This document shows positions 23,760 through 32,060 of a stretch of DNA of 51,935 nucleotides, piece after piece; positions within the stretch are counted from its first letter, which is position 1, and every line of letters begins with the position of its first letter. Source of the DNA: Bacillota bacterium (GTDB taxonomy: Bacteria; Bacillota_C; Negativicutes; JAEYSJ01); the NCBI GenBank assembly GCA_023434855.1, contig JAEYSJ010000325.1, positions 1-51,935 on the forward strand, given 5' to 3'. Under the pieces are notes generated by a model. It made no database searches. It saw only the letters and a list, made by a program, of their open reading frames with translations, and was not told the DNA's origin. Position numbers and translations under genes: made by a program.

Positions 23760-24040
23760 TTTTTTTCCCCCTTAAAAAGTTATAATAACAATTATACGTG
23801 CGACCCGACCGGGATATCCCTGAAAGGTTGGTGAAAAAATAAGTGTGGCGGTTATTCAGATTATCTCAGGAAAAAAATCTGGTACTTGACGACAGTATTG
23901 ATTCAGAGTATCTTTTCATCAGAAGATCCTTATTACAGTGTTGCCTAATTTTTAATTAACCATATTGTATAGAAAGAAGGAATGGCAAATGCATATAGCC
24001 ACCTTACAAACACTACAAAGAGCATGTATGGCAGGGAATA

Positions 24041-24934
24041 ATGCCAATGAGTAGGCTTATACCCCGGGTGGCGGCTGTGCATGATATGTCTTGCTTCGGG
24101 CGGTGTTCCCTGACGGTGATCATACCCACCCTCTCCGCATTGGGTGTTCAGGTCTGCCCGTTACCGACTGCTGTGCTGAGCACTCATTTAGGCGGTTTTA
24201 CCGGTCTTGATTTTTGCGATTTTACTGATCATATGCCCGCTTTTTCCCGTCACTGGCAGCAGGAAGGAATAACATTTGACTGCATTTACAGCGGTTTTCT
24301 GGCTTCAGAGCGGCAAATCGCTGTGGTAAATCAGTTTATTGATGATTTTTCCCTGAACCACCCCCTGATCCTGGTTGATCCGGTTATGGGCGATGATGGG
24401 AGACTTTATTCAATTTATACGCACGAGATGCAGGAATATATGAAATTGCTGGTACAAAAGGCTGATATTATTACTCCCAATTTTACTGAAGCTTGTTTTT
24501 TACTGGGGGAATCATATCGAACCCCGTTCCCTGATGTTGACCGGATTGATGGCTGGCTTAAACGGCTGTCTGACATGGGGCCGCAGGTTGTCATCATCAC
24601 TGGGATACCATCGGCGGAAGGAAAAATCATGAATGCAGGTTATGACCAAAAAAATCAAACCTTTTATCAAGATTGCTGTGATCATATTCCCGTAAAGTAT
24701 CCCGGCACAGGCGATATCTACGCCAGCGTGTTATTAGGATCATTACTGTTTAATGACACCATGACCGCGGCAATGAAAAAAGCCTCCGATTTTATCTCAC
24801 TGGCAATCAGTACTACCTACACCGCCAATACCGCCACCCGGGAAGGCGTTCTGCTGGAAATGGTTCTGCCCCGGCTTTTACATTCCCCAAATCCAGCCAC
24901 GGAGTATCAGCAATGTAAGAAAAACGCAGATTGA
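24041..24934 (+). CDS. Pyridoxal/pyridoxamine kinase (PdxK/PdxY type)
   Basis: 297 aa, ribokinase-like fold. It has HDMSCFGRCSLTVIIP near the N-terminus, LVDPVMGDDG, ITPNFTEACFLLG and the anion-hole/catalytic GTGDIYASVLLGSLL (about residue 225). These are the hallmark motifs of B6-vitamer kinases. It phosphorylates pyridoxal, pyridoxamine or pyridoxine in the cytoplasm. The start is either ATG 24041 or ATG 24047; AGGG lies four or ten bases upstream respectively. Monocistronic, closed by a terminator at 24963-25002. Confidence 0.92.
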   Translation: MPMSRLIPRVAAVHDMSCFGRCSLTVIIPTLSALGVQVCPLPTAVLSTHLGGFTGLDFCDFTDHMPAFSRHWQQEGITFDCIYSGFLASERQIAVVNQFIDDFSLNHPLILVDPVMGDDGRLYSIYTHEMQEYMKLLVQKADIITPNFTEACFLLGESYRTPFPDVDRIDGWLKRLSDMGPQVVIITGIPSAEGKIMNAGYDQKNQTFYQDCCDHIPVKYPGTGDIYASVLLGSLLFNDTMTAAMKKASDFISLAISTTYTANTATREGVLLEMVLPRLLHSPNPATEYQQCKKNAD

Positions 24935-24962
24935 CTGCGAATAGCAATACACATCAGTAAGA

Positions 24963-25002
24963 AACACAATAAGCCGGCATTATACGCCAGCTTGTTGTGT
25001 TT
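24963..25002 (+). terminator. Terminator after the B6 kinase
   Basis: Arms AACACAATAAGC..GGC / GCC.GCTTGTTGTGTTT, a stem of about 15 bp with one bulge, overlapping a T-rich run. Confidence 0.8.
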
Positions 25003-25028
25003 TATATAAGTAATTATAATCAAAATAT

Positions 25029-25475
25029 TTAAAGCTTTATCAAGAATTCGCACACAGTGTCGCCCCTGCCAATTGATTGCCTGATTTCCACCTTAACGGG
25101 GTTTTTTGCTACTTGGGAGAAAATTGTTTCCATCATGCCTTGCGAGCAATAGCATTGAACTGGATGAAGTCCGATCAATCCTGAACGAATAAGTGGACAG
25201 CCACATTCACCAAATATACCTCTGATCATATCACTTGCATATTCCCATCTGCCTTTTAAATTACGTTTATCGCGAAGAATATTCCACCCGGATATAAGAT
25301 CATCAACAGTGTTTATTTGTTTCCCCAGGTATTTCTCACAAAGCAACAATAGGTCGGCTGCGCATTTCACTCCGGCCGAATTCATGATTGACAATTTTAA
25401 ACCTTCGTCGAGCTTATCAATACTTCCATGTAAAGCGGCTATCCATCTTTTGTTTAAATTTATTGACGCATTCAT
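25029..25475 (-). CDS. Cysteine-containing hypothetical protein with V4R-like C-terminus
   Basis: 148 aa from ATG 25473-25475 behind GAGGTG. The N-terminal half is helical (LDEGLKLSIMNSAGVKCAADLLLLCEKYLG). The C-terminal half has ECGCP, CYCSQGMMETIFSQ and VEIRQSIGRGDTVCEFLI. The pattern of a clustered Cys pair followed by a GDxxCxF strand resembles 4-vinyl-reductase-like (V4R) or related small-molecule/metal sensing domains. I cannot give a firm family. It lies 44 bp downstream of the iron-sulfur flavoprotein gene on the same strand, so a redox connection is possible. Confidence 0.65.
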   Translation of the reverse strand: MNASINLNKRWIAALHGSIDKLDEGLKLSIMNSAGVKCAADLLLLCEKYLGKQINTVDDLISGWNILRDKRNLKGRWEYASDMIRGIFGECGCPLIRSGLIGLHPVQCYCSQGMMETIFSQVAKNPVKVEIRQSIGRGDTVCEFLIKL

Positions 25476-25519
25476 AATCGCACCTCAAACCGGTTAGAAT
25501 ATTTTCACAACAATATACC

Positions 25520-26080
25520 CTAACGGTTAGCCAGTTCTTTCCCCAGGGCAAAAGCAGCCTGCAGATAATGATTATTTCGCGCCGCTGCATCGGGGGCGCC
25601 AAGTCCTGTTCCTACTAAAGGGGCAGGACCAGCTTCAAACCCAATTCGGTCAAGAACCTGCGCCAGTGAATTAACGGTGTTTGTATACAGTGCTGGATCG
25701 GGTTGATTCTGGGTAAAGACCACACCATACTTTTTCCCGGGAGCAAGACTGCTGGTAAAATCCGGCTTAAGATACGCAAACAGCCTGTCCATGACAAGGG
25801 CCAGCTGCGCTGTAAACCGTCCAAAATAGACCGGCGAGCCGATAACAACGGCGTCAGCTGCATCAATGGCTTGGAAAATCCGGGCAGTATCATCCTTAAC
25901 AACGCACTTCCCGGTCTTTTTGCAGCTATAACAAGCCTGACAGCCGCGCAGGTTGAGATCATTCAAATAAAAAGTATCCGCCTCGCCTCCCAGGGATTTA
26001 AAGCCTTCCACTACTTTTTGCAGCAGGGTATCGGTGTTGCCGCCTTTTCTCGGACTACCAACCAAAGCAACAATTTTCAC
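25520..26080 (-). CDS. Iron-sulfur flavoprotein / NADPH-dependent FMN reductase family
   Basis: 186 aa from GTG 26078-26080, eight bases after AGGAG; an in-frame GTG three codons upstream overlaps that box. It has a flavodoxin-like fold: the FMN phosphate loop GSPRKGGNTDTLLQ (residues 6-19) and GSPVYFGRFTAQL. The compact cysteine motif CQACYSCKKTGKC (about 47-59) is the [4Fe-4S] signature of Isf-type flavoproteins of anaerobes. Such proteins shuttle electrons from ferredoxin to quinones, O2 or peroxide. Physiological partner unknown. Confidence 0.9.
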   Translation of the reverse strand: MKIVALVGSPRKGGNTDTLLQKVVEGFKSLGGEADTFYLNDLNLRGCQACYSCKKTGKCVVKDDTARIFQAIDAADAVVIGSPVYFGRFTAQLALVMDRLFAYLKPDFTSSLAPGKKYGVVFTQNQPDPALYTNTVNSLAQVLDRIGFEAGPAPLVGTGLGAPDAAARNNHYLQAAFALGKELANR

Positions 26081-26139
26081 AAGAATCACTCCTTTTATTT
26101 AATGGGTCTTACTTATTAGACCGCAGCAAAAGGAAAAGG

Positions 26140-26931
26140 TTACAAGTTTTCCCGAAAAACAGCCCATTCACCGTTTTTTATTCCTTGTTTGATTCTCAGC
26201 ATGAAGCTCTCACCAGCTTTTTCCTGATAGACTTGCCGATAGATATCCCGCAGTGTTTGCAGCCTTACGATTTCTTCCTTAACCTGAATATTTATCAGTG
26301 AATGGGGCCGTTCCAGTTTCTGCTTGGATATCCAACCCTGGGACAGGGCAAAACGAATCCATTGTTGACAATTGCACGGATTAGATTTTTTTATCAATTG
26401 GCACTTGTTTTCCATATAACCGGCTATCCGTTTTCTCGCCCTGTTAAGTGTTGTTTTGACTGACCCGATGGAGCAGTCCAGGATTTCTGCCGTAATTTTA
26501 TGCTGTAAGCCAATCGTTACCGCTAAACAAAATACAATCCGCTGGTTTACCGGCAGACATTCCGTAAAGCAATGCAGGCACCGGACCCTGATTTCATTCG
26601 CCAGTACTGCCATTTCGGGATTGCTTTCCGGATTCTGATCAATAATTTCATCGACGACATAGCCTTCGTTCTCTGTTAGCATATGAATTGGCAGCTTGGC
26701 TTTCTTTTTGAGGTAGCTGCGGGCGACATTGAGAGTGATTTTATAAATCCAGGTAAAGAAGGAGCTTTCCTGGCGAAAGACTGCAAAAGAACGAAAGGCG
26801 CGAAAAAATGCTTCCTGAGTTATTTCTTCAGCGTCATCGGCATTTCCGGTCAGCCCAAGTGCCAAACGATACACCTTGGTCTGATTGTCACAATACAGTT
26901 GCTCGAACAGCTCTGAACTTACATCAGACAA
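26140..26931 (-). CDS. ECF sigma factor with C-terminal Cys extension
   Basis: 263 aa from TTG 26929-26931, eight bases after GGAGG. Sigma2 (residues 8-78: LFEQLYCDNQTKVYRLALGLTGNADDAEEITQEAFFRAFRS...) and sigma4 (about 110-172: VNQRIVFCLAVTIGLQHKITAEILDCSIGSVKTTLNRARKRI) are complete. An extension of about 90 residues follows, starting ENKCQLIKKSNPCNC, with Cys177, 186 and 188 after a CLHCFTEC cluster at 118-125. No anti-sigma gene is adjacent, so the extension may supply self-control or metal/redox sensing. It lies 25 bp downstream of the LTA-synthase-like gene and is probably co-transcribed. Confidence 0.88.
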   Translation of the reverse strand: MSDVSSELFEQLYCDNQTKVYRLALGLTGNADDAEEITQEAFFRAFRSFAVFRQESSFFTWIYKITLNVARSYLKKKAKLPIHMLTENEGYVVDEIIDQNPESNPEMAVLANEIRVRCLHCFTECLPVNQRIVFCLAVTIGLQHKITAEILDCSIGSVKTTLNRARKRIAGYMENKCQLIKKSNPCNCQQWIRFALSQGWISKQKLERPHSLINIQVKEEIVRLQTLRDIYRQVYQEKAGESFMLRIKQGIKNGEWAVFRENL

Positions 26932-26956
26932 AATAATTCCCTCCCCTTGCTAACAG

Positions 26957-28816
26957 TTACCGCTTACCAAAATAACTGCTGCGGATAATCTTATCAGCAA
27001 CTTCAAAACCATGAACAGCACTCGTCTTTTCCCTTTCAGCAGCCTCGCCGATATACTGTCCATCTATCAGCACAGCAAAGTCTTTATGGGTATTTAAGAG
27101 ATTCCGTCCCATAGCAGTACGGTTGTATTCGCTGTCGTCAACTCCCATTAGATAGGCAACAGTCGGCAGAATGTCAATATGGCCGCCTTTTATTTTTATT
27201 TCTTCACCTGTTAAGTTTTTCTGATAGATGATCAGCGGAATATGATGGTGATTATCCAGCCACCAATCTTCGGCCGGCTTAATATTGCTTACCTCATCGG
27301 CGTAGAATTTGTGAACACCTGTATGGTCGCCGTAAATCACCACAACCGTATTGTCCAGCAATCCGTCTACATCCAGCGCAGCAAGGAAATTGCCGATCTG
27401 CATGTCAGTATACCGCACTGTATTAAAACTGTTGCCTAACATAGTCCCGGCAAACTTCTTGTCCAAGTCCAGTACCTTATACTTGTCAGGCAAACCAAAT
27501 GTCGTATGGTTGGAAAGAGTAATCATGAAAGCAAGAAAAGGCTGCTTCTGGTCTGCAAGAATAGGTTCTACCTGGCGGAAAAAGGACCCGTCGCTAAGGC
27601 CAAGCCCTATCCGTTCGTCGATAACAAAATTACTTGCATCAAGGCATGTATCATAGCCTATCGACTCCATGTTATGCTCCCAGTTCCAGTAGGCTTTATT
27701 GTCAGGATGAATGGCCAGCGTAGAATATCCCAGCCTGTTAAGCAGCTTTGGCAATGAATTATATGTATTATCAGGATAGCGAAAATAGGCTGTCCCCCGG
27801 CGGAGGGGATAAACGGAGGTATTGGCCATAAATTCTGCGTCAGCGGTTGTACCGTTGCTGACCTGTTCATAAAAATCGGAAAAGTAGAGACTGTTATTCA
27901 ATAGGCTGTTAAGATTCGGCGTAATCTCCCGGCCATTTAAATCATGTCTAAGATAAAATGTCTCCAGCGACTCCACCTGGATAAAAATAAGGTTTTTACC
28001 CCTAAAGAGCCCTTTATACTTGTTATCAGGTAAGCCTTCTCTTTTCTCAGTATACCAGGCCGCAATATCTCTTTCATCTTCATCACTTAGTACAAAGGGC
28101 CGGGATTCGGTAATATAGCTGTAAGCATCAAACAGATGGTAGCCGGCAGGCGACAGGCCGGTAATTGTCTGGGTAGGCGCCCAGCACATGGTAAAAAGAT
28201 ATTGCTTCCGGCCTCTCTCCGGCGAGATGTCAAACTCGTAATGGGCATAGGCTAAATAGCCCGCAGCGGCTATTGTCAGGACAAAATAAATCAATATATT
28301 TCGTCCTGCCTGCTTTTGGCGGTTCCGGACTAAAATAGCAGCAGCAAATAGCACTGGAATATCGTAAAACAGTCTGATATCTTCTTCACGGCTCATGGAC
28401 AGAATGCTTGCTGCGAGATTTTCGAGGTTTGCCGACTGTTTCAGAACGTGTATCGATAGGAAGGTTCCAAATGCCCGAAAATACCATAAGTCAAATAATA
28501 GCATAAAAGAAAATGAAATATTTACCGCAATGAGGAACCACAAGCGAAATCGTCCAGTAAGCAAAAAGGAAAATGCCAGCATAATTAACAAGAAGGCTAA
28601 ATATACATTGTAAGTAGGCACCACATTATAAAAATCCCAGAATGCTGCTTTCAAATATTCTGTGCAGTTAACTACTCCTACAGCAATGGCTGATTTGAAC
28701 AGCAAGGCAACCAGGGTACATAACCAGAACATGGCGAAATCAAATGACTCTAATTTAGTCTTTAGGCTGGGAATTCGGGGAAGCATACAATTGTCAAAAC
28801 GTTTTATCAAATCCAT
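26957..28816 (-). CDS. LTA synthase-like membrane sulfatase (phosphoglycerol transferase)
   Basis: 619 aa. There are five N-terminal membrane helices (about 28-205), then an extracellular sulfatase/alkaline-phosphatase-fold domain. Catalytic elements are IFIQVESLETFYL (metal Glu), the nucleophile Thr in SNGTTADAEFMANTSVYPL, IHPDNKAYWNW and YGDHTGVHKFY. This is the LtaS architecture, which polymerises glycerol phosphate from phosphatidylglycerol. In diderm Negativicutes related enzymes may instead modify envelope glycans (OpgB/mdoB-like or EptA-like); sequence alone does not decide. The ribosome binding site is within GGAAGCGGTAGG. Confidence 0.9.
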   Translation of the reverse strand: MDLIKRFDNCMLPRIPSLKTKLESFDFAMFWLCTLVALLFKSAIAVGVVNCTEYLKAAFWDFYNVVPTYNVYLAFLLIMLAFSFLLTGRFRLWFLIAVNISFSFMLLFDLWYFRAFGTFLSIHVLKQSANLENLAASILSMSREEDIRLFYDIPVLFAAAILVRNRQKQAGRNILIYFVLTIAAAGYLAYAHYEFDISPERGRKQYLFTMCWAPTQTITGLSPAGYHLFDAYSYITESRPFVLSDEDERDIAAWYTEKREGLPDNKYKGLFRGKNLIFIQVESLETFYLRHDLNGREITPNLNSLLNNSLYFSDFYEQVSNGTTADAEFMANTSVYPLRRGTAYFRYPDNTYNSLPKLLNRLGYSTLAIHPDNKAYWNWEHNMESIGYDTCLDASNFVIDERIGLGLSDGSFFRQVEPILADQKQPFLAFMITLSNHTTFGLPDKYKVLDLDKKFAGTMLGNSFNTVRYTDMQIGNFLAALDVDGLLDNTVVVIYGDHTGVHKFYADEVSNIKPAEDWWLDNHHHIPLIIYQKNLTGEEIKIKGGHIDILPTVAYLMGVDDSEYNRTAMGRNLLNTHKDFAVLIDGQYIGEAAEREKTSAVHGFEVADKIIRSSYFGKR

Positions 28817-28863
28817 CCTACCGCTTCCTTTTTTACAGTCTGTTAATGTGATTTACAGTAAAT

Positions 28864-28894
28864 CGGCTTAAATCCCGGGAAAGGATTTAAGCCG
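28864..28894 (-). terminator. ABC-F gene terminator
   Basis: A perfect 12-bp stem CGGCTTAAATCC / GGATTTAAGCCG with a 7-nt loop, immediately after the stop of the gene at 28899. Confidence 0.8.
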
Positions 28895-28898
28895 TTTC

Positions 28899-30455
28899 TC
28901 ATACAATTTTAGTTGTCCAGTCCTCAACATTCCAGACAGTGGTCACCCAGTCGGTATAAAACTCCGGTTCATGGGACACAAGCAGCACTGTACCTTTATA
29001 TTCCCGGAGCGCTTTCTTTAATTCCGCCTTGGCGTCAACATCAAGATGATTTGTCGGCTCATCAAGCACCAGCCAGTTTACATCTTTCAGCATCAGCTTG
29101 CACAACCGCACCTTTGCATTCTCACCGCCACTGAGCACCATCATCTGGCTGGTGATATGTTCATTAGTCAAACCACAGCGAGCCAGTGCTGCCCTTACTT
29201 CGAAATTAGTGAGACCGGGATATTCGTTCCATACTTCTTCTATTGCCGTATTGGTATTACTGCGGCTTGATTCCTGTTCAAAATATCCGGGATACAGGTA
29301 ATCGCCCAGAGCGACCTGTCCGGAAAATGGCGAAATCTGCCCCAGCAGTGTTTTTAACAGCGTCGATTTCCCCAAGCCGTTCACTCCGCGAATAGCTACT
29401 TTCTGCCCGCGCTCAAGAGAGATATTGACCGGTCTTGTCAAGGGTTCATCATAACCTAATACCAGATTATCGGCCTCAACAACAAACTTCCCGGGTGTCC
29501 GGGCTTCACGAAACTGAAAAGAAGGCTTAACCTTCTCTCTTGGTTTCTCGAGAATTTCCATTTTATCCAGCCGTTTCTGACGGCTGTTCGCCATACCACG
29601 GGTAGCTACCCTGGCTTTATTGCGGGCAATAAAGTCTTCCATCCGCTCCACTTCCTGCTGCTGCCGTTCAAAAGCCCGTAGTTCCTGGTTCTTTTTCATG
29701 GAAAACATTTGCTGGAACTGATCATAATTGCCGGTATACCGGGTGAGGATGGCATTTTCCACATGATAAATGACGTTTACCACTTCGTTGAGAAAGGGGA
29801 TGTCATGCGATACCAGAATGAAGCTATTTTCATAGTCTTTCAGATACTTCTTGAGCCATTCAATATGCTCAAAGTCGAGATAATTGGTCGGCTCGTCTAA
29901 AATCAGGATGGTAGGATTTTGCAACAGGAGTTTTGTCAGCAGCACTTTGGTGCGCTGACCACCGCTTAGGACGGTGACATCCCTGTCGAGGCCAATATCA
30001 CCAAGTCCCAGTCCGTTAGCCACTTCTTCAATTTTGGCATCAATTATATAAAACCCGCCGTGTTCCAGGAGATCCTGAATCTCGCCGACATCTTCCATCA
30101 TATGGTCCAGTTCTTCCTGCGACGCCTCCCCCATTTTGTCATAAAGGGATAACATCTCCGCCTCCATGTCAAACATTCCCTGAAAAGCTTCTCGCAGCAC
30201 ATCGCGGATGGTTTTTCCTTTCGTAAGAACCGCGTGCTGGTCAAGATAACCAACTACTACCCTGTTGGACCATTCAACTTTGCCCTCATCAGGCATTAGC
30301 TGACCGGTGACAATATTCAGAAAAGTAGACTTTCCTTCACCGTTAGCGCCGACGAGGCCAACATGCTCTCCTTTCAGCAGCCGAAAGGATGCATTTTCCA
30401 ATATTGCCCGAGCACCGAAACCATGGGAAACATTTTCAACAGTTAATACACTCAT
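28899..30455 (-). CDS. ABC-F family ATPase (YkpA/YbiT-like)
   Basis: 518 aa, two ABC cassettes and no membrane segment. The first has GANGEGKSTFLNIV, VLSGGQRTKV and LILDEPTNYLD; the second has GVNGLGKSTLLKTLLG, VLSGGENAKVRL and WLVLDEPTNHLD. The charged inter-domain linker (about 245-305: KKNQELRAFERQQQEVERMEDFI) is the ribosome P-site tRNA-interacting arm of ABC-F proteins. They act on the ribosome as translation factors or, in some branches, protect against antibiotics. The linker is of ordinary length, so housekeeping is more likely than resistance. Monocistronic. Confidence 0.94.
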   Translation of the reverse strand: MSVLTVENVSHGFGARAILENASFRLLKGEHVGLVGANGEGKSTFLNIVTGQLMPDEGKVEWSNRVVVGYLDQHAVLTKGKTIRDVLREAFQGMFDMEAEMLSLYDKMGEASQEELDHMMEDVGEIQDLLEHGGFYIIDAKIEEVANGLGLGDIGLDRDVTVLSGGQRTKVLLTKLLLQNPTILILDEPTNYLDFEHIEWLKKYLKDYENSFILVSHDIPFLNEVVNVIYHVENAILTRYTGNYDQFQQMFSMKKNQELRAFERQQQEVERMEDFIARNKARVATRGMANSRQKRLDKMEILEKPREKVKPSFQFREARTPGKFVVEADNLVLGYDEPLTRPVNISLERGQKVAIRGVNGLGKSTLLKTLLGQISPFSGQVALGDYLYPGYFEQESSRSNTNTAIEEVWNEYPGLTNFEVRAALARCGLTNEHITSQMMVLSGGENAKVRLCKLMLKDVNWLVLDEPTNHLDVDAKAELKKALREYKGTVLLVSHEPEFYTDWVTTVWNVEDWTTKIV

Positions 30456-30788
30456 GCTATTTCTCCTGCATTATATTTTATTACGAAAGGGTTAGTCCCC
30501 TGAGTCAGGCTCTCGCATCAATCAACAGACAAATTCCTTTATCTTTATTGGTTGCATATTCTAAAAAACATTGTTAAACTATATCATATCAAATTATCCT
30601 GGCAAAAGTAAATGGCCTGTCCCAATTTCCCTTAGATTTGATAAGAAAACCCTTAAGCTTTTCCACTGTAATATCGATCTATATATAGGCCATATAAATA
30701 GGGTCTGGTGTAAACAGGCAACCAGGTATTACAGTTCGTGGAGTTTTTTCCCTCAATAAGGTTGTACAGAGGGTAGTTTTAGGCAATT

Positions 30789-30900
30789 TAAGAAAAACGT
30801 TCCGTTTTCGAACTGTAAAGAATTTAAGTTGCTTTTCGGCTTAACCGCAGGTAATCAACTGTTTGCAGTTGCCCCGAAAAGTTATAAATTCTGAAACAGC
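30789..30900 (+). repeat. Stem-loop repeat family 2, copy B
   Basis: Same leading block as 21315 (TAAGAAAAACGTTCCGTTTT), then a single unit: GAATTTA...CTTTTCGG pairs with CCGAAAAG...TAAATTC, enclosing a perfect hairpin CAACTG-TTTG-CAGTTG (30856-30871). It ends 17 bp before the ATG of the small gene at 30918. The rest of the 30456-30788 gap shows no ORF with a ribosome binding site. Confidence 0.7.
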
Positions 30901-30917
30901 AAAACAAGGAGGTTATC

Positions 30918-31097
30918 ATGCAAGAAATTACTTCGTATACCTTATCCCCTGAAGAAATAGAAAAAATGTTATCTTCTAAATACGGTAAAAAACTTGAACC
31001 GGTCGATACAGCAAAGCTCGCGAAACAAAATAACAAAAAGCAAAAAGCAAATTTATTTACCAAACTTAAACCCAGTAGAAATTCCCCGGCAAAATAG
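30918..31097 (+). CDS. 59-residue basic small protein
   Basis: ATG 30918 follows AAGGAGG with a 5-nt spacing, and the ORF closes at TAG 31095-31097 ahead of a strong terminator. The peptide starts MQEITSYTLSPEEIEKMLSSK and becomes Lys/Asn-rich in the second half (KLAKQNNKKQKANLFTKLKP). There is no signal peptide or cysteine. The initial SPEEIEKMLSSKYG segment resembles the small helical start of many DNA- or RNA-binding accessory proteins, but I recognise no family. The stem-loop repeat directly before it forms most of its 5' leader. Confidence 0.6.
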   Translation: MQEITSYTLSPEEIEKMLSSKYGKKLEPVDTAKLAKQNNKKQKANLFTKLKPSRNSPAK

Positions 31098-31121
31098 ATA
31101 AAATAATAATAGAAAAATTTT

Positions 31122-31162
31122 ACCCTGTCAAGCAGTGACCAATCTGCTTAACAGGGTTTTTT
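31122..31162 (+). terminator. Terminator of the 59-residue gene
   Basis: Stem ACCCTGT.AAGCAG / CTGCTT.ACAGGGT (31122-31135, 31144-31157) followed by TTTTTTCCTGC. Confidence 0.85.
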
Positions 31163-31273
31163 CCTGCTACTTCACATAACCATATTTCTACGGCTGAAAG
31201 AAGGTAAGTATTTACCGCTGTTGAAATATCTTTATGTCAGTGATGTACTTGCAAACACCAGGAGGGATATTTT

Positions 31274-31720
31274 ATGAAATTCGCAGAAGGCAAAGCCGGC
31301 CGTATTTTTATCATTCAGCTTGAAGATGGTGATATTATCCCGGACTGTATTGAGAAATTTGCCGCCAGCCAGCATATAAAGGCTGCGTATGTTACGATTG
31401 TAGGCGGCGTAAGTCAGGGTAATGTTGTCGTCGGACCGCGAGATACCTGTGCAGTGAAACCTGATCCCATGCTTGTGCCTGTGAACGAAGCACATGAAAT
31501 GCTGGCAACAGGTATTATTGCTCCCACCGCGGAAGGCATTCCGGTTCTGCACATTCACGGGGCGCTTGGCCGGGCAGGCCAAACCCTGACCGGATGCCTG
31601 CGGCCGGGAGTAACGACATGGCTTACCGGCGAAGCGGTTATCTACGAAATTGAAGACGTTGATGCTGCACGGCTGCTGCACGAAGTATCCGGTTTTAAAT
31701 TGCTGAAAGTTAAGGAATAA
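31274..31720 (+). CDS. PPC/DUF296 domain protein
   Basis: 148 aa behind GGAGGG. The whole protein is a PPC (DUF296) domain: FIIQLEDGDIIPDCIEKFAASQHIKAAYVTIVGGV, VHIHGALG-type core (VLHIHGALGRAGQTLTGCLRPGV) and the final strand GFKLLKV. The HIHG segment offers conserved His residues that bind zinc in bacterial members. The bacterial single-domain proteins form trimers of unknown function; plant relatives bind DNA through an added AT-hook, which is absent here. The gene is followed at once by a CAGAGGACA repeat. Confidence 0.85.
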   Translation: MKFAEGKAGRIFIIQLEDGDIIPDCIEKFAASQHIKAAYVTIVGGVSQGNVVVGPRDTCAVKPDPMLVPVNEAHEMLATGIIAPTAEGIPVLHIHGALGRAGQTLTGCLRPGVTTWLTGEAVIYEIEDVDAARLLHEVSGFKLLKVKE

Positions 31721-31721
31721 A

Positions 31722-31945
31722 GAAAACCACAAAGCTTTAGGGATACGACTAACTGCAGAGGTCACAGAGGTCACAGAGGGGTTTATTTATTCCTTCTATC
31801 CCTTACTATCTTCTGAGTTCGATGTATTACACTTTATCATAGTGCCTGTTGATATTTAATCCTTGCGCGATGGAATCGCGCCGTTCCACTCTGTGTCCTC
31901 TGTGGTTCAAAAAAATACTCATCCAAGCTACCTACACACAAAAAG
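31722..31945 (+). repeat. CAGAGGACA inverted-arm repeat, copy 3
   Basis: Left arm 31751-31780, internal hairpin GCGCGAT-gga-ATCGCGC at 31865-31881, and a shortened right arm (one 9-bp unit less) at 31887-31907. It begins 2 bp after the stop codon of the PPC gene and supplies part of the upstream region of the secreted repeat protein at 32061. Confidence 0.88.
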
Positions 31946-32060
31946 TTCTAAATTCGGAAGCCGAGAAAAATATATCATATATATAAATTCCTGTAACACA
32001 AATGTAACAATTTTCCCTCATAATAACAATCAAATACAGTACATCTGGAGGGAAAATGAA

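Noticed and set aside
31863..32060. N-terminal extension of the secreted repeat protein
   Set aside because: The extra 66 codons lie in the CAGAGGACA repeat and lack a ribosome binding site; the ATG at 32061 has GGAGGG and starts a signal peptide.
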